From Nitratidesulfovibrio termitidis HI1 (lineage in GTDB: Bacteria; Desulfobacterota; Desulfovibrionia; Desulfovibrionales; Desulfovibrionaceae), in contig NZ_KI632512.1 in the NCBI RefSeq assembly GCF_000504305.1, positions 2,489,469-2,553,468 of the forward strand: a DNA stretch of 64,000 nt, given 5' to 3'. A program made the translations under genes and the position numbers. The notes beneath the pieces were generated by a model that did not search any database, was not told where the DNA came from, and saw only the letters and a list, made by a program, of their open reading frames with translations. Shown here piece after piece: positions 18,963 through 27,491 of the stretch (its first letter is position 1; the number at the start of each line of letters is the position of its first letter).

Positions 18963-20675
18963 ATGTCCACGCACGTCGTCGTCATCGGGGCAGTCGCCCT
19001 TGGCCCCAAGGCCGCCTGCCGGTTCAAGCGCCTCGCCCCCGACGCCAAGGTCACCATGATCGACCAGTCGCCGCGCATTTCCTACGGCGGCTGCGGCATT
19101 CCCTATTTTGTCTCGGGAGAGGTCAACAACATCGACGCGCTGCAGGCCACCCCCTACAACGTGGTGCGCGACCCCGAATTCTTCCGCGTCAACAAGGACG
19201 TGGACGTGCTGACGGAAACCCGCGCCGTGTCCATCGACCGCGCGGCAAAGACCGTGCTGGTGGAGCACCTGCGCACGGGCGAACAGCAGACCCTTTCCTA
19301 TGACAAGCTGGTGCTGGCGCTGGGCAGCCGGGCCAACCGCCCCCCCGTGGAAGGGCTGGACCTTGCGGGCGTGACCGCCGCCACCAACCTGGAAGAAGCC
19401 GAAATCATCCGCAATTCCGTGGCTTCGGGCACGGTGAACCATGCCGTCATCGTGGGCGGCGGGTTCATCGGCCTGGAAATGGCCGTGGCCCTGGCCGACA
19501 TGTGGGGCATCGGCGTGACCGTGGTGGAACTGGCCGACCGGCTCATGCCGGGCTTTTTGTCCTCCACCCTTACCCGCATGGTGCGCCACGACCTTGAGAA
19601 GAACGGCGTCACCGTGCTGACGGGCGAGAAGGTGGTGCGGCTGGAAGGCGAGGACGGCGCCGTGGCCCGTGTGGTGACCGACAAGCGCACCATCGATGCG
19701 GAACTGGTGATCATGGCTGCCGGGGTGTCGCCCAACACGGCCATCGCCAAGGCGGCCGGGCTGGAAACCGACCCGCGCGGCGCGCTGATCGTCAACGACC
19801 GCATGCAGACCAGCGACCCGGACATCTATTCCGGCGGCGACTGCGTGACCATCCCCAACCTGATCACCGGCAAGCCCGGCTTCTTTCCGCTGGGGTCCAT
19901 GGCCAACCGCCAGGGCCGCGTGGTGGGCACCAATCTGGCGGGCGGCGACGCCACCTTCCCCGGTGCGGTGGGCAGTTGGGTGGTCAAGCTGTTCGAAATC
20001 TCGGCCTGCGGCGCGGGCCTGACCATCGAAACCGCCCTGCGTGAAGGCTTTGACGCCATCAACGTGCACGTGGAGCAGTTCGACCGGGCGCACTTCTTCC
20101 CGGAAAAGACCATCATGTCGCTGGAACTGGTGGTGGAAAAGGCCACCCGCCGGGTGCTGGGCATCCAGGGCGTATCCACTCTGGGCGACGCGCTGACCGC
20201 GCGCATCAACGCCGTGGCCACCATGCTGGCCGACAAGCCCACCATCGAGGACATCAGCAACGCCGAAATCGTGTACTCGCCGCCGTTCGCCTCGGCCATG
20301 GACATCCTGAACGTGGCGGGCAACGTGGCCGAGAACATCCTTGAGGGCCGCGCCAGGGTCATCGACCCCGAAGAATTCGAACGGCTGTGGAACGAGCGCG
20401 CCAGCAACGACACGGTGTGCTTCATCGACACGCGCCTTTCCGGCAACGCCGTGCCACTCATGGAAAAGTACCCCGACCACTGGAAGAACATCCCCGAGGA
20501 GCAGATTCACGACAGGCTGGGCGAAGTGCCCACCGACCGCACCGTGGTGCTGGTGTGCAACACCGGGCTGCGCGCCTACGACGCCCAGCTCATGCTGGCC
20601 AAGGAAGGCGTGACCAACACGGTCAGCGTACAGGGCGGCATGGTGGCCATGCACAAGATCGGGGCGGATATCTAG
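18963..20675 (+). CDS. CoA-disulfide / persulfide reductase with C-terminal rhodanese domain
   Basis: A 570-residue FAD- and NAD(P)H-dependent disulfide reductase of the CoADR-RHD (Npsr-like) group. The single active-site cysteine is Cys44 in YGGCGIPYF. The NAD(P) motif GGGFIGLE lies near residue 165, and the FAD segment SGGDC around residue 295. A rhodanese domain occupies about 460-570 with Cys532 in VCNTGLRAYDAQ. Relatives reduce CoA disulfide, CoA-persulfide or polysulfide, useful for handling sulfane sulfur in sulfate reducers. The first dinucleotide loop reads GAVALG rather than the common GGVAAG. Start at 18963, with GGAGG about 8 bp before. Confidence 0.88.
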   Translation: MSTHVVVIGAVALGPKAACRFKRLAPDAKVTMIDQSPRISYGGCGIPYFVSGEVNNIDALQATPYNVVRDPEFFRVNKDVDVLTETRAVSIDRAAKTVLVEHLRTGEQQTLSYDKLVLALGSRANRPPVEGLDLAGVTAATNLEEAEIIRNSVASGTVNHAVIVGGGFIGLEMAVALADMWGIGVTVVELADRLMPGFLSSTLTRMVRHDLEKNGVTVLTGEKVVRLEGEDGAVARVVTDKRTIDAELVIMAAGVSPNTAIAKAAGLETDPRGALIVNDRMQTSDPDIYSGGDCVTIPNLITGKPGFFPLGSMANRQGRVVGTNLAGGDATFPGAVGSWVVKLFEISACGAGLTIETALREGFDAINVHVEQFDRAHFFPEKTIMSLELVVEKATRRVLGIQGVSTLGDALTARINAVATMLADKPTIEDISNAEIVYSPPFASAMDILNVAGNVAENILEGRARVIDPEEFERLWNERASNDTVCFIDTRLSGNAVPLMEKYPDHWKNIPEEQIHDRLGEVPTDRTVVLVCNTGLRAYDAQLMLAKEGVTNTVSVQGGMVAMHKIGADI

Positions 20676-20807
20676 TTCTTGAATGCCTTCGGGGGCAGAA
20701 CGGTAGCCGTTACGCGGGCGCGAAGCGCGCATGTTACGGATACCGATCGCAACGCGGGCCCAGGCCCCCTTCCCCCCATTTAAGGTATTACCGGAAGATT
20801 CCTCGCT

Positions 20808-20837
20808 CTCCCCCCAACTGAAAAGTTTTGGGGGGAG
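20808..20837. terminator. Hairpin between convergent genes
   Basis: CTCCCCCCAACT-GAAA with a nearly complementary arm ending in GGGGGGAG. It lies between the convergent reductase (plus) and DMT transporter (minus) genes and may stop transcription from either side. Confidence 0.4.
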
Positions 20838-20843
20838 GGGTTC

Positions 20844-20934
20844 GGGGAGGGAGACCTTTTTACGCTCTGCGGTCGCCATCCGTAAGGTTCGCGCAAGCGC
20901 TCACCTAACGGCTGCCGCAAAAGGTCCCCTCCCC
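20844..20934. repeat. Intergenic palindromic repeat, copy 1
   Basis: About 90 bp folding into one long imperfect hairpin. The outer arms are GGGGAGGGAGACC and GGTCCCCTCCCC, the inner arms CCGTAAGGT and ACCTAACGG, around GCGC-AA-GCGC. A near-identical copy is at 34945 and a diverged copy at 39171. No gene is inside. Confidence 0.8.
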
Positions 20935-20942
20935 GATTCAAT

Positions 20943-21851
20943 TCATGCCGTCACCCGCCCCCGGAACAACTGGCGCAGGTCCAGCAGCAGCACGAGTCCC
21001 GCCACGATGCACGCGGCTCCGGCGGCCATGGCCGGGGTGATGCGTTCACCCAGGAACAGCGCGCCCCAGCCCATGCCGAACACGGGAATGAGCAGCGTGA
21101 CGGTAAGCGCACGGGCCGGGCCGGTATCTTCCACCAGCCGGAAGTACAGCAGGTAGGCCACGGCCCCGCAGACCAGGGCCAGGCTAACGATGCAGGCCAA
21201 CACCAGCGGCGTGAGCAGGGCAGGGTTGTGCATGGCGGGCGCAGGCCACAGGGGCAGCACGGGCAGCAGGGGCAGCAGGGTCAGCGCCGCGCCCAGTTGG
21301 CTGCCAGCGGCCACCGCACCGGGGCGGATGCCCGCGCCGTGCAGCTTGATGTAGGTGGCGGCAAGGCCGTAGCACAGCGGCGCGGCCAGCCCGGCGCCCA
21401 CGGCCAGCAGTACCTGGGGCGTCGGTTGCACCGGCCCCACCCCCACCATGACGGCCACCCCGGCAATGCCCAGCGCCAGCCCGGCGATGCGGGCGGGCGT
21501 GACGCGCTCGTGCAGCCATATTGCCGCGCAGATCACCCCGAACAGGGGCGCGGTGGCGTTGAGCACGGCGGAATAGGCCGCCGGAATGTGCAACGCGGCA
21601 TAGGCGAACAGGGCAAAGGGCACGCCGGAGTTCACCGTGCCCACGATGACGAAGAAGCGCCAGTGGGCACGCAGCCCCAGGTCCGCACCGGTGGCGCGAA
21701 ACCAGGCGAACAGGGCCAGGCCCGCCAGCAGCACGCGCATCTCGGCGGTCAGCAGCGGCCCCAGCGCAGGGGCCACCAGCCGCATGAACAGGAACGACGC
21801 CCCCCAGATGGCGGCCAGCAGCAACAGGCGAAACAGATCGACGGGACGCAT
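20943..21851 (-). CDS. DMT/EamA-family exporter
   Basis: A 302-residue integral membrane protein with about ten hydrophobic segments arranged as two EamA repeats. The first contains AAIWGASFLFMRLVAP, the second GLAAPLCYGLAATYIKLHG. The family exports small metabolites or amino acids; the substrate is unknown. The start at 21851 is chosen for the GGAGGAACC ribosome site; the longer frame upstream is not membrane-like. A dyad (CGACC-GAAT-GGTCG, 21893-21906) lies about 42 bp upstream of the start. Confidence 0.85.
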   Translation of the reverse strand: MRPVDLFRLLLLAAIWGASFLFMRLVAPALGPLLTAEMRVLLAGLALFAWFRATGADLGLRAHWRFFVIVGTVNSGVPFALFAYAALHIPAAYSAVLNATAPLFGVICAAIWLHERVTPARIAGLALGIAGVAVMVGVGPVQPTPQVLLAVGAGLAAPLCYGLAATYIKLHGAGIRPGAVAAGSQLGAALTLLPLLPVLPLWPAPAMHNPALLTPLVLACIVSLALVCGAVAYLLYFRLVEDTGPARALTVTLLIPVFGMGWGALFLGERITPAMAAGAACIVAGLVLLLDLRQLFRGRVTA

Positions 21852-21892
21852 GGTTCCTCCCGATAAAAAAGCGTGATTTTGCCCCAATCGAA

Positions 21893-21906
21893 CGACCGAA
21901 TGGTCG
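21893..21906. promoter_or_regulatory. Possible operator dyad upstream of the EamA exporter
   Basis: CGACC-GAAT-GGTCG, a perfect 5-bp dyad extended by weaker flanks, in the 335-bp leader region between the exporter and the upstream alkyltransferase gene. The arrangement is like a small-repressor operator; no regulator gene is adjacent. The rest of the gap holds no gene. Confidence 0.3.
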
Positions 21907-22186
21907 AACGCGACAGGGGAGCAGCATCTCGGTACGCGCTGCGCGCCGAAGCTGCCGGAAATGGCGACAGAGAGCAATGTGCGGTGAGGGGGCGACGGGC
22001 GAGCGCCTTCCACGTCGTCGGCGCGGACCCTGCCTTGCGCAGGCGGCGGACAGGCCGACGGTGTTGCGACTTCCATCCCGTGTCGTCTTATCCGCCCCGA
22101 CCCGCCTTGGAGTCAGCCTGCGGCGGGCGGACGACGAAGACGGAGCGCGCGTGGCAACGGGATGACCGGGGGACGAAGCACCGCCG

Positions 22187-23152
22187 TCACCCGCTGGGCA
22201 TTCGGGCGGATTCGCGGCGCAGCAGTTCGGCTTTTCGATCCACCCCCCAACGGTAGCCGGTAAGCGCGCCGTCGCGCCCCAGCACGCGGTGGCACGGCAC
22301 CACCACGGCCACGGGGTTGCGGGCACAGGCGGCGGCCACGGCGCGCACGGCCGTGGGCCTGCCAATGCGGGCGGCAAGCTGGGCGTAGCCCAGCGTCGTG
22401 CCGGGGGACAGTTCGCGCAGGGCGCTCCATACCGCATGCTGAAAGGCTGTGCCGCGCACGTCCAGCGGTAGCGCGGGGTGCGCGCCGCCATGCTCGACGA
22501 AGGCCACCACGGTGCCCAGCCATTGGCGCACCGCATCGCTCGGGGTGTGCAACTCGGCACGGGGAAAGCGGCGTTGCAGGCCGGAAAGCAGCGCCTCGCG
22601 GTCATCGCCGATGTCGATGGCGCACACGCCGTCCTCCGTGGCGGCCATGACCAGCCAACCCAGCGAGGTCTGCGCGGCGGCCACGGCCAGTTGCTGGCCG
22701 GGCGCACCCTTGCGGTAGCGGGCCGGGGTCATGCCCAGCATGCCGTGCGCATCTTCGTAGACCCGGCTCGGCGAACCGAACCCGGCCTCGTAGATGGCCT
22801 CGGCCACGGGCACGCCCCGCTCCAGCGCACCGCGCAGGCGCTGTTCACGGCAGGCCTGCTGGTAGACGCGCGGCGAAACCCCCACCAGCCGGGTGAACAC
22901 CCGCTGGAAGTGGCCGGGGCTCAGCCCCGCCGCCCCGGCCACTTCCGCCAGGGGCACCGGCTCGGCACGTTCGCGCAGGGTGGCGCAGGCGGCGCGGACC
23001 AGCGCCAGGCGCGGGTCGTCGGACCTGGGAGCAACCTCTGGCGCGCCAGCGGCGCAGGTCGTGCCAGTTGAACCTGTCACGCCAGATGACCCTGTCACGG
23101 CGGTCACGGCGGCCACCGGATCGGCGGCGGTATGGCGGATGGGCGTGTCCAT
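22187..23152 (-). CDS. AraC-type regulator fused to O6-alkylguanine-DNA alkyltransferase (Ada-like)
   Basis: About 321 residues. An AraC helix-turn-helix domain (about 55-150) includes GLSPGHFQRVFTRLVGVSP. The alkyltransferase domain follows, with acceptor Cys287 in VVPCHRVLG and the downstream arginine-finger region. The N-terminal zinc-cysteine domain of E. coli Ada, which senses methylphosphotriesters, is missing, so the protein keeps repair and DNA-binding parts but not the classical sensor. The start is uncertain: the ATG at 23152 lacks a clear ribosome site and a second ATG lies 14 codons upstream. Confidence 0.85.
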   Translation of the reverse strand: MDTPIRHTAADPVAAVTAVTGSSGVTGSTGTTCAAGAPEVAPRSDDPRLALVRAACATLRERAEPVPLAEVAGAAGLSPGHFQRVFTRLVGVSPRVYQQACREQRLRGALERGVPVAEAIYEAGFGSPSRVYEDAHGMLGMTPARYRKGAPGQQLAVAAAQTSLGWLVMAATEDGVCAIDIGDDREALLSGLQRRFPRAELHTPSDAVRQWLGTVVAFVEHGGAHPALPLDVRGTAFQHAVWSALRELSPGTTLGYAQLAARIGRPTAVRAVAAACARNPVAVVVPCHRVLGRDGALTGYRWGVDRKAELLRRESARMPSG

Positions 23153-23666
23153 GACGGCAACATAGGCCCGCCGCGTGCGCTTTTCCATCCGAATCTTGCG
23201 CTGCCCCCCGCCGGGCAGGAAAATTTTCCCTGCCCCCGCCACCCTGCCTTCCTCCTGCCTGCAGCCCGCGCTCCGACTGGAATCCGGCGGCATCGCCTGC
23301 CCGTGCGACGGCATGTACACCTTTGGACCAACCGATGGCCGCGTGGACGGAACAGCCCCATGCGCGTATGCAGGGGCATGGAGTTCTGCCGTGCGTACGG
23401 CTGGGGTACCATCGGCAGCACTCCGCCGACGCATGCCGCCGGACACTTCCCGACGGGCACGTCCCGCCGGACACATCCCGCCGGACACGTCCCGAAGGAT
23501 ACGGTCCGTAAAACATGCTTCCGACAGATGATGCTTCTGGTGTGTTTCCGCTGGCGGGCGCAACCTGCGTCCCGGCATGCCCTTGCGGACCGGTCCTGAC
23601 CTGTCTGTAACGGCCCGCGCCGGTACGCCGCCATGGGGGCTGTCGCAAGGCGGCCCGGGAGGTACC
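23153..23666. other. Gap without gene; degenerate tandem repeats
   Basis: No supported gene. A 14-15-bp unit (CCGCCGGACACATC and variants) is repeated at 23436-23498. Frames on both strands here lack a ribosome site and look non-coding. Confidence 0.45.
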
Positions 23667-23906
23667 ATGGAAGACGAGGCCGGATATCTGGCAATGCTGG
23701 AACGGCAAATGGACGAGGCCATGGCGCGCCTGGCCGACACCTGCCGCGACGAACAGGGCTGCGCCGCCCCGGAAGGCAACGGCGCCAGACAGGCTGCCCG
23801 AGCCGCCTGCGAACAGGCCGAAGAAGCCGCGCGCTCCACCTACGAGCAGGAATGGGCCAAGGTGTGGGGCGTGGTCAGCCAACGCAAGCACAAGGGTGGG
23901 CGCTGA
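23667..23906 (+). CDS. Small hypothetical protein, 79 residues
   Basis: A short acidic, alanine- and glutamate-rich protein, probably all-helical (EDEAGYLAMLERQMDEAMAR). It has two cysteines in the first half and a basic tail (QRKHKGGR). The ATG has a strong GGGAGG ribosome site 4-5 bp upstream, the main reason to accept it. I do not recognise a family. The gene is alone between divergent and convergent neighbours. Confidence 0.55.
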   Translation: MEDEAGYLAMLERQMDEAMARLADTCRDEQGCAAPEGNGARQAARAACEQAEEAARSTYEQEWAKVWGVVSQRKHKGGR

Positions 23907-23989
23907 CCGCCGCACCTTTCCGGCGCGGCACGCGCGAGAGGCCGTGCACCCCGTACATCCGGACCCCGCCGGTACTGCTGACCGCCCGG

Positions 23990-24865
23990 CTACCCTTGCA
24001 GCGACAGCCTATCAAGACTGATCGTCGACAGGTCCACCACGGCCATCCGGCCATGGGGGCCGCCCAGGCGCGGGGATTGGCCCAACACCAGCCGCACCGC
24101 TTCGGACAGCACCAGGCCCGCCGCCACCAGCAGGGCCGGGGGCTGACAGCCCAGCACGTCTTCTGCCGGAATTGCCGCCGACTGCCCGTGCGGAAAGAAC
24201 ATTCCGGCCAGCCCGCGTTCGCCGGGCAGGGCCGTGGCCACCATGGCCGTCCACCCGGCCACGCTGGCGGCGATCAGCGGCACACCTGCGGCGGCGGCCC
24301 CGGCCTCTGCCGCCGGGCGAAACGCCACGCCGCCCAGCGCGTCAATGGCCACATCCCCCCCCGCGTAAAACCGCGCGAAGTCCTGCCCTTCCAGCCGGTC
24401 GCGCCACACGTCCAGTTCCACCGCCGGATTCACCTGCGCCACACGGCGCACGGCGGCCTCTGCCTTGGGCATGCCGCATTCCGCTTGGGTGGCCAGCAAC
24501 TGGCGGTTCAGGTTGGTTGCCTCGAACACGTCGTGGTCGGCCACCCGGATCTGCCCGACGCCCATCCGGGCCAGCCCCTCCAGAATGTGCCCGCCAAGGC
24601 CGCCCAGCCCCACCAGAGCCACGCGGCCGCGCAGCAGCCGGGCCTGGCCCGCGCAGTCCAGCGTGGCGAAGTTGCGCAGGTAGCGCTCCGGAATCAGCCC
24701 CAGTTCCAACGCCGCGATTTCGACATGGCGCAGGGCTACACCCGATTGGCGGGCGGCATCTTCCACTGTCCCGTGCGGCAGTATCCGCACCGGGCTGCCG
24801 TCTGGCAGAGTACCGGAGATGGCAGCCCGTTCCAGCGCCGCGCGCAACATGTCGGCAGAATCCAT
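23990..24865 (-). CDS. ThiF/MoeB/HesA-family E1-like adenylyltransferase
   Basis: 291 residues. The ATP-binding Rossmann core reads VALVGLGGLGGHI (about 81-93), followed by the family motif around VADHDVFEATNLNRQL. These enzymes adenylate the C-terminal Gly-Gly of MoaD/ThiS proteins for sulfur transfer. Two MoaD/ThiS-like genes and an aldehyde:ferredoxin oxidoreductase lie just upstream on the same strand, suggesting a dedicated tungstopterin maturation set. The CXXC zinc pairs of MoeB are not visible. A terminator lies between it and the MoaD-like genes, so its level may depend on read-through or its own promoter. Confidence 0.85.
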   Translation of the reverse strand: MDSADMLRAALERAAISGTLPDGSPVRILPHGTVEDAARQSGVALRHVEIAALELGLIPERYLRNFATLDCAGQARLLRGRVALVGLGGLGGHILEGLARMGVGQIRVADHDVFEATNLNRQLLATQAECGMPKAEAAVRRVAQVNPAVELDVWRDRLEGQDFARFYAGGDVAIDALGGVAFRPAAEAGAAAAGVPLIAASVAGWTAMVATALPGERGLAGMFFPHGQSAAIPAEDVLGCQPPALLVAAGLVLSEAVRLVLGQSPRLGGPHGRMAVVDLSTISLDRLSLQG

Positions 24866-24962
24866 GGCGAGTTCCTTGGGGGTGATGTGGCCTTGGGACG
24901 GGCATGCGCCGCGCCCGGCATGTGCAGGGGGGCGGCCATGCCTTCATGCAACATGTAGACAA

Positions 24963-24992
24963 AAAGCCCCGTCACCGTAAGGTGCGGGGCTG
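24963..24992 (-). terminator. Rho-independent terminator (minus strand)
   Basis: On the minus strand an 11-bp stem (AGCCCCGCACC with GGTGACGGGGCT, one bulge) around TTAC is followed by TTTTTGTC. It lies downstream of the MoaD-like genes and upstream of thiF-like. Confidence 0.85.
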
Positions 24993-25083
24993 ACGGTCGC
25001 TTGGCGTTGCCGGGCACCTGTCGGCGGCAGATGCCGCATGCCAATGCATGCCGCTGCGTGGCGGACACGCCACCGGAAACGAC

Positions 25084-25449
25084 CTACATCTTGCGAAAGC
25101 CCAGCAGCACCCGGTACGGCCCCGGAACGCCGGGCGGCGCAAGGGCCACCCTGTCTCCGCCGGACATCACGGCCAGATCCGGGCTGACCGCCTTGCCGTT
25201 GACGAAGACCACCTCCACCTGTTCCGGGGCGATGTCGAGCTGGCGCAGCAGTTCCGGCCCCGTGGTGCCCGGATGCACGCGCACCGGCAGCGGCACGGAC
25301 CATCCACGCTGGCGGAACAGCTCCGCAAGCCCCATGAATGCCCGCAGTTCTATGGTGTCCTGCGCTGCGTCTTCCCCGTTCTCTCCGTCCTTCCCGTCTC
25401 CCGCGTATTTCTGTCCGATCGCCCCGCGACCGTTCGCATTGTCCGGCAT
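25084..25449 (-). CDS. MoaD/ThiS-like beta-grasp protein without C-terminal Gly-Gly
   Basis: 121 residues. A polar N-terminal tail of about 30 residues (GKDGENGEDAAQD) precedes a beta-grasp domain with VEVVFVNGKAV and GDRVALAPPGVPG, like MoaD/ThiS proteins. The chain ends in LLGFRKM, not in Gly-Gly. Unless it is processed, it cannot be adenylated and thiolated, and may be a structural or chaperone-like relative. It lies 18 bp after the Gly-Gly-bearing MoaD homologue, with a GGAGG ribosome site. Confidence 0.75.
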   Translation of the reverse strand: MPDNANGRGAIGQKYAGDGKDGENGEDAAQDTIELRAFMGLAELFRQRGWSVPLPVRVHPGTTGPELLRQLDIAPEQVEVVFVNGKAVSPDLAVMSGGDRVALAPPGVPGPYRVLLGFRKM

Positions 25450-25467
25450 GGTTCCTCCGCTCCGCAG

Positions 25468-25695
25468 CTATCCGCCCCCCACGGCCGGGAACAGGCCCAG
25501 CCGGTCACCGTCGGCCAGCGCCTTGCCCATGGGGGCATGCAGGCCGTTGACGAAGATCACCGCCACGTCTTCCGGCGCGATGCCCAGAGCCAGCACCACG
25601 TCATGCACGGTTCCGCCCTCGCGCAGGACAAAGTCCTCTCCGCCCGTTGGCTGAAAGCGTTGCAGCGTGGCGTAGCATTTCACGGTGATATGCAT
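25468..25695 (-). CDS. MoaD/ThiS-family sulfur carrier
   Basis: 75 residues. A beta-grasp sulfur carrier with VAVIFVNGLHAP and the canonical C-terminus FPAVGGG, which ends in the Gly-Gly needed for adenylation by an E1. It is encoded directly after the aldehyde:ferredoxin oxidoreductase. MoaD relatives next to such enzymes are thought to serve synthesis of the tungsten-pterin cofactor; the link here is inference from context. Confidence 0.85.
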   Translation of the reverse strand: MHITVKCYATLQRFQPTGGEDFVLREGGTVHDVVLALGIAPEDVAVIFVNGLHAPMGKALADGDRLGLFPAVGGG

Positions 25696-25721
25696 GGTTG
25701 GTCCGCTTTCACGTCATGCCG

Positions 25722-25757
25722 CGTGGCCGCCCCCCCAAGAGGCGACCACGCGGCTGC
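25722..25757 (-). other. Hairpin between AOR and moaD-like genes
   Basis: GCCGCGTGG...CCACGCGGC forms a long GC stem in the 68-bp gap after the oxidoreductase stop. It has no T-run, so it is more likely an mRNA-stabilising or attenuating structure than a full terminator. Confidence 0.4.
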
Positions 25758-25763
25758 ATGTTG

Positions 25764-27491
25764 CTAGAAGGCCAGCACGCTGTCGATTTCCTCGTCCGTG
25801 AAGTCCCACACGGTGTTGTGCGGGGGGCACGGTTCCTCGAAGAACTCGGGCAGCCGGTCGTGCGCGCTGGTGAACCCGGCGCGGCGGTTGAAGTCCAGTT
25901 CGGCCTTCAGGATGGTCTTGCCAAGGGCCGTCACGTCGTCGCCGGTCAGGGCCAGATCGTAGCGCGCATTGATCATGTCGACCAGCGCGTTGAACCCGTC
26001 GGGAATGTCCAGGATGGCGAAGGCGATGAACAGGCACATGCCGGTGGAATCCACGGCGGCGGTGGCGATTTGCAGGTTGCGCGAAAGCTCCACCTGCCCT
26101 TCCTTGCCCAGCGGATCGACAAAGCCGCCCACGCGCAGGATGTTGGTGGCCACGGCGTACCCGGCGGTGTGGTCGGCGCCCATGGGGGTGGTGGCGTAGG
26201 TCAGGCCCACGCCCTTCACCGCGCGCGGGTCGTAGGCGGGGATGGCCTGGTTCTTCACCACCGGCACGCGGGTAAGCCCGTACATCTGGCCCACGGCAGC
26301 CGCGCCGCAACCCAGGATGCGGCCAAGCGGGGTGCCCTGGCGAATTTCCTTGATCAAATCCAGCGCGGCCTTGGCGTCGCCCCACGGGATGACGCCCGCG
26401 TCCATGGCCACGGCCACGGCCACCGAGGTCTCGATGGAGTCTATGCCCGCTTCGTCGTACTCGCGGTCGGCGTAGGCGATGGCGTCCAGGTCGTCGATGG
26501 CGGCATCCGCCCCCAGCGCCCAGATGGTTTCATACTCGAAGCCGCTGGTGATGTACTTGCCCTGCTTGTCCATGTAGTGCTGCGAACAGCGGATGACGCA
26601 CCCGGCATGGCAGCCGTGGGTGGTCTTGCCGCCGCGTTCCTCGATGGTGGCAGCCATGGTTTCGCCGCCGATGTTGTTGGCCCACTCGTTGCGGCCCCGG
26701 CGGAAGTTTTCCGTGGGCAGGCCGCCCGCTTCGTTCAGGATGTTCACCAGCACGTTGGTGCCGTACTTGGGCAGGCCCTGGCCGGTGACGGGGTGGGTGG
26801 TCAGGGCGTTGGCAAAGCGCTTGGCCGCGCTCTTGAATTCCTCGGGCTTGGCGATGGTCACGGCGGGCGCGCCCGCATCGTCGATGACCACGGCCTTGAT
26901 GCCCTTGGAACCCATGACGGCGCCCAGCCCGCCGCGCCCGGCGCTGCGGATGTTGCCTTCCGGATCGGCAAAGGAAATGTTGGCGGCAGACAGCTTCATC
27001 TCGCCCGCCGGACCGATGAGCGCAACGCCCACCTTGGGGCCGTACTTGTTCTGCAACACCTTGATGGCGTCGTAGTTGCCAGCGCCCATGATTTCTGCGG
27101 GGGCGTCGTCAAGGGTCACGCCGTCCTTGTCCACCTTGACCACGACGTACGTGCCGTCTGCGGGCAGGCCTTCGAACACCAGTGCCTTGATGTCCAGGCG
27201 GGCCATCTTCTGCGAAAAGCTGCCGCCGCTGTTGCTTTCCTTGATGCCGCCGGTAAGCGGGCTTTTGGCCCCGCAGGAAATGCGACCGGAGTTGACCGCG
27301 CTGGTGCCGGTGAGAAAACCGGGCGCAAAGACCAGCTTGTTGTACTTGCCAAGGGGATGGCAGGTGGGCTTCACCTCGTCGGCGATGAACGTGGACGTCA
27401 GGCCGCGCCCCGCAAGCCCGGCATACTTTTCGGGACAGTCCCCGATCTCCGTCGTCCTCGTACCCATGTCAATGCGTATGAATTTCGCCAT
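25764..27491 (-). CDS. Tungsten aldehyde:ferredoxin oxidoreductase
   Basis: 575 residues, the normal length for the AOR family. The N-terminal domain has AGRGLTSTFIADEV. The 4Fe-4S cysteines appear as Cys294, Cys298 and Cys302 (CX3CX3C in GCHAGCVIRC) plus Cys486 in STGMCLF; classical AOR has CX2CX3C, so this is a subfamily variant. The family oxidises aldehydes to acids with ferredoxin, using a bis-pterin tungsten centre and a 4Fe-4S cluster in the cytoplasm. The start at 27491 has GGAGG upstream. It heads the MoaD-MoaD gene set. Confidence 0.92.
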   Translation of the reverse strand: MAKFIRIDMGTRTTEIGDCPEKYAGLAGRGLTSTFIADEVKPTCHPLGKYNKLVFAPGFLTGTSAVNSGRISCGAKSPLTGGIKESNSGGSFSQKMARLDIKALVFEGLPADGTYVVVKVDKDGVTLDDAPAEIMGAGNYDAIKVLQNKYGPKVGVALIGPAGEMKLSAANISFADPEGNIRSAGRGGLGAVMGSKGIKAVVIDDAGAPAVTIAKPEEFKSAAKRFANALTTHPVTGQGLPKYGTNVLVNILNEAGGLPTENFRRGRNEWANNIGGETMAATIEERGGKTTHGCHAGCVIRCSQHYMDKQGKYITSGFEYETIWALGADAAIDDLDAIAYADREYDEAGIDSIETSVAVAVAMDAGVIPWGDAKAALDLIKEIRQGTPLGRILGCGAAAVGQMYGLTRVPVVKNQAIPAYDPRAVKGVGLTYATTPMGADHTAGYAVATNILRVGGFVDPLGKEGQVELSRNLQIATAAVDSTGMCLFIAFAILDIPDGFNALVDMINARYDLALTGDDVTALGKTILKAELDFNRRAGFTSAHDRLPEFFEEPCPPHNTVWDFTDEEIDSVLAF

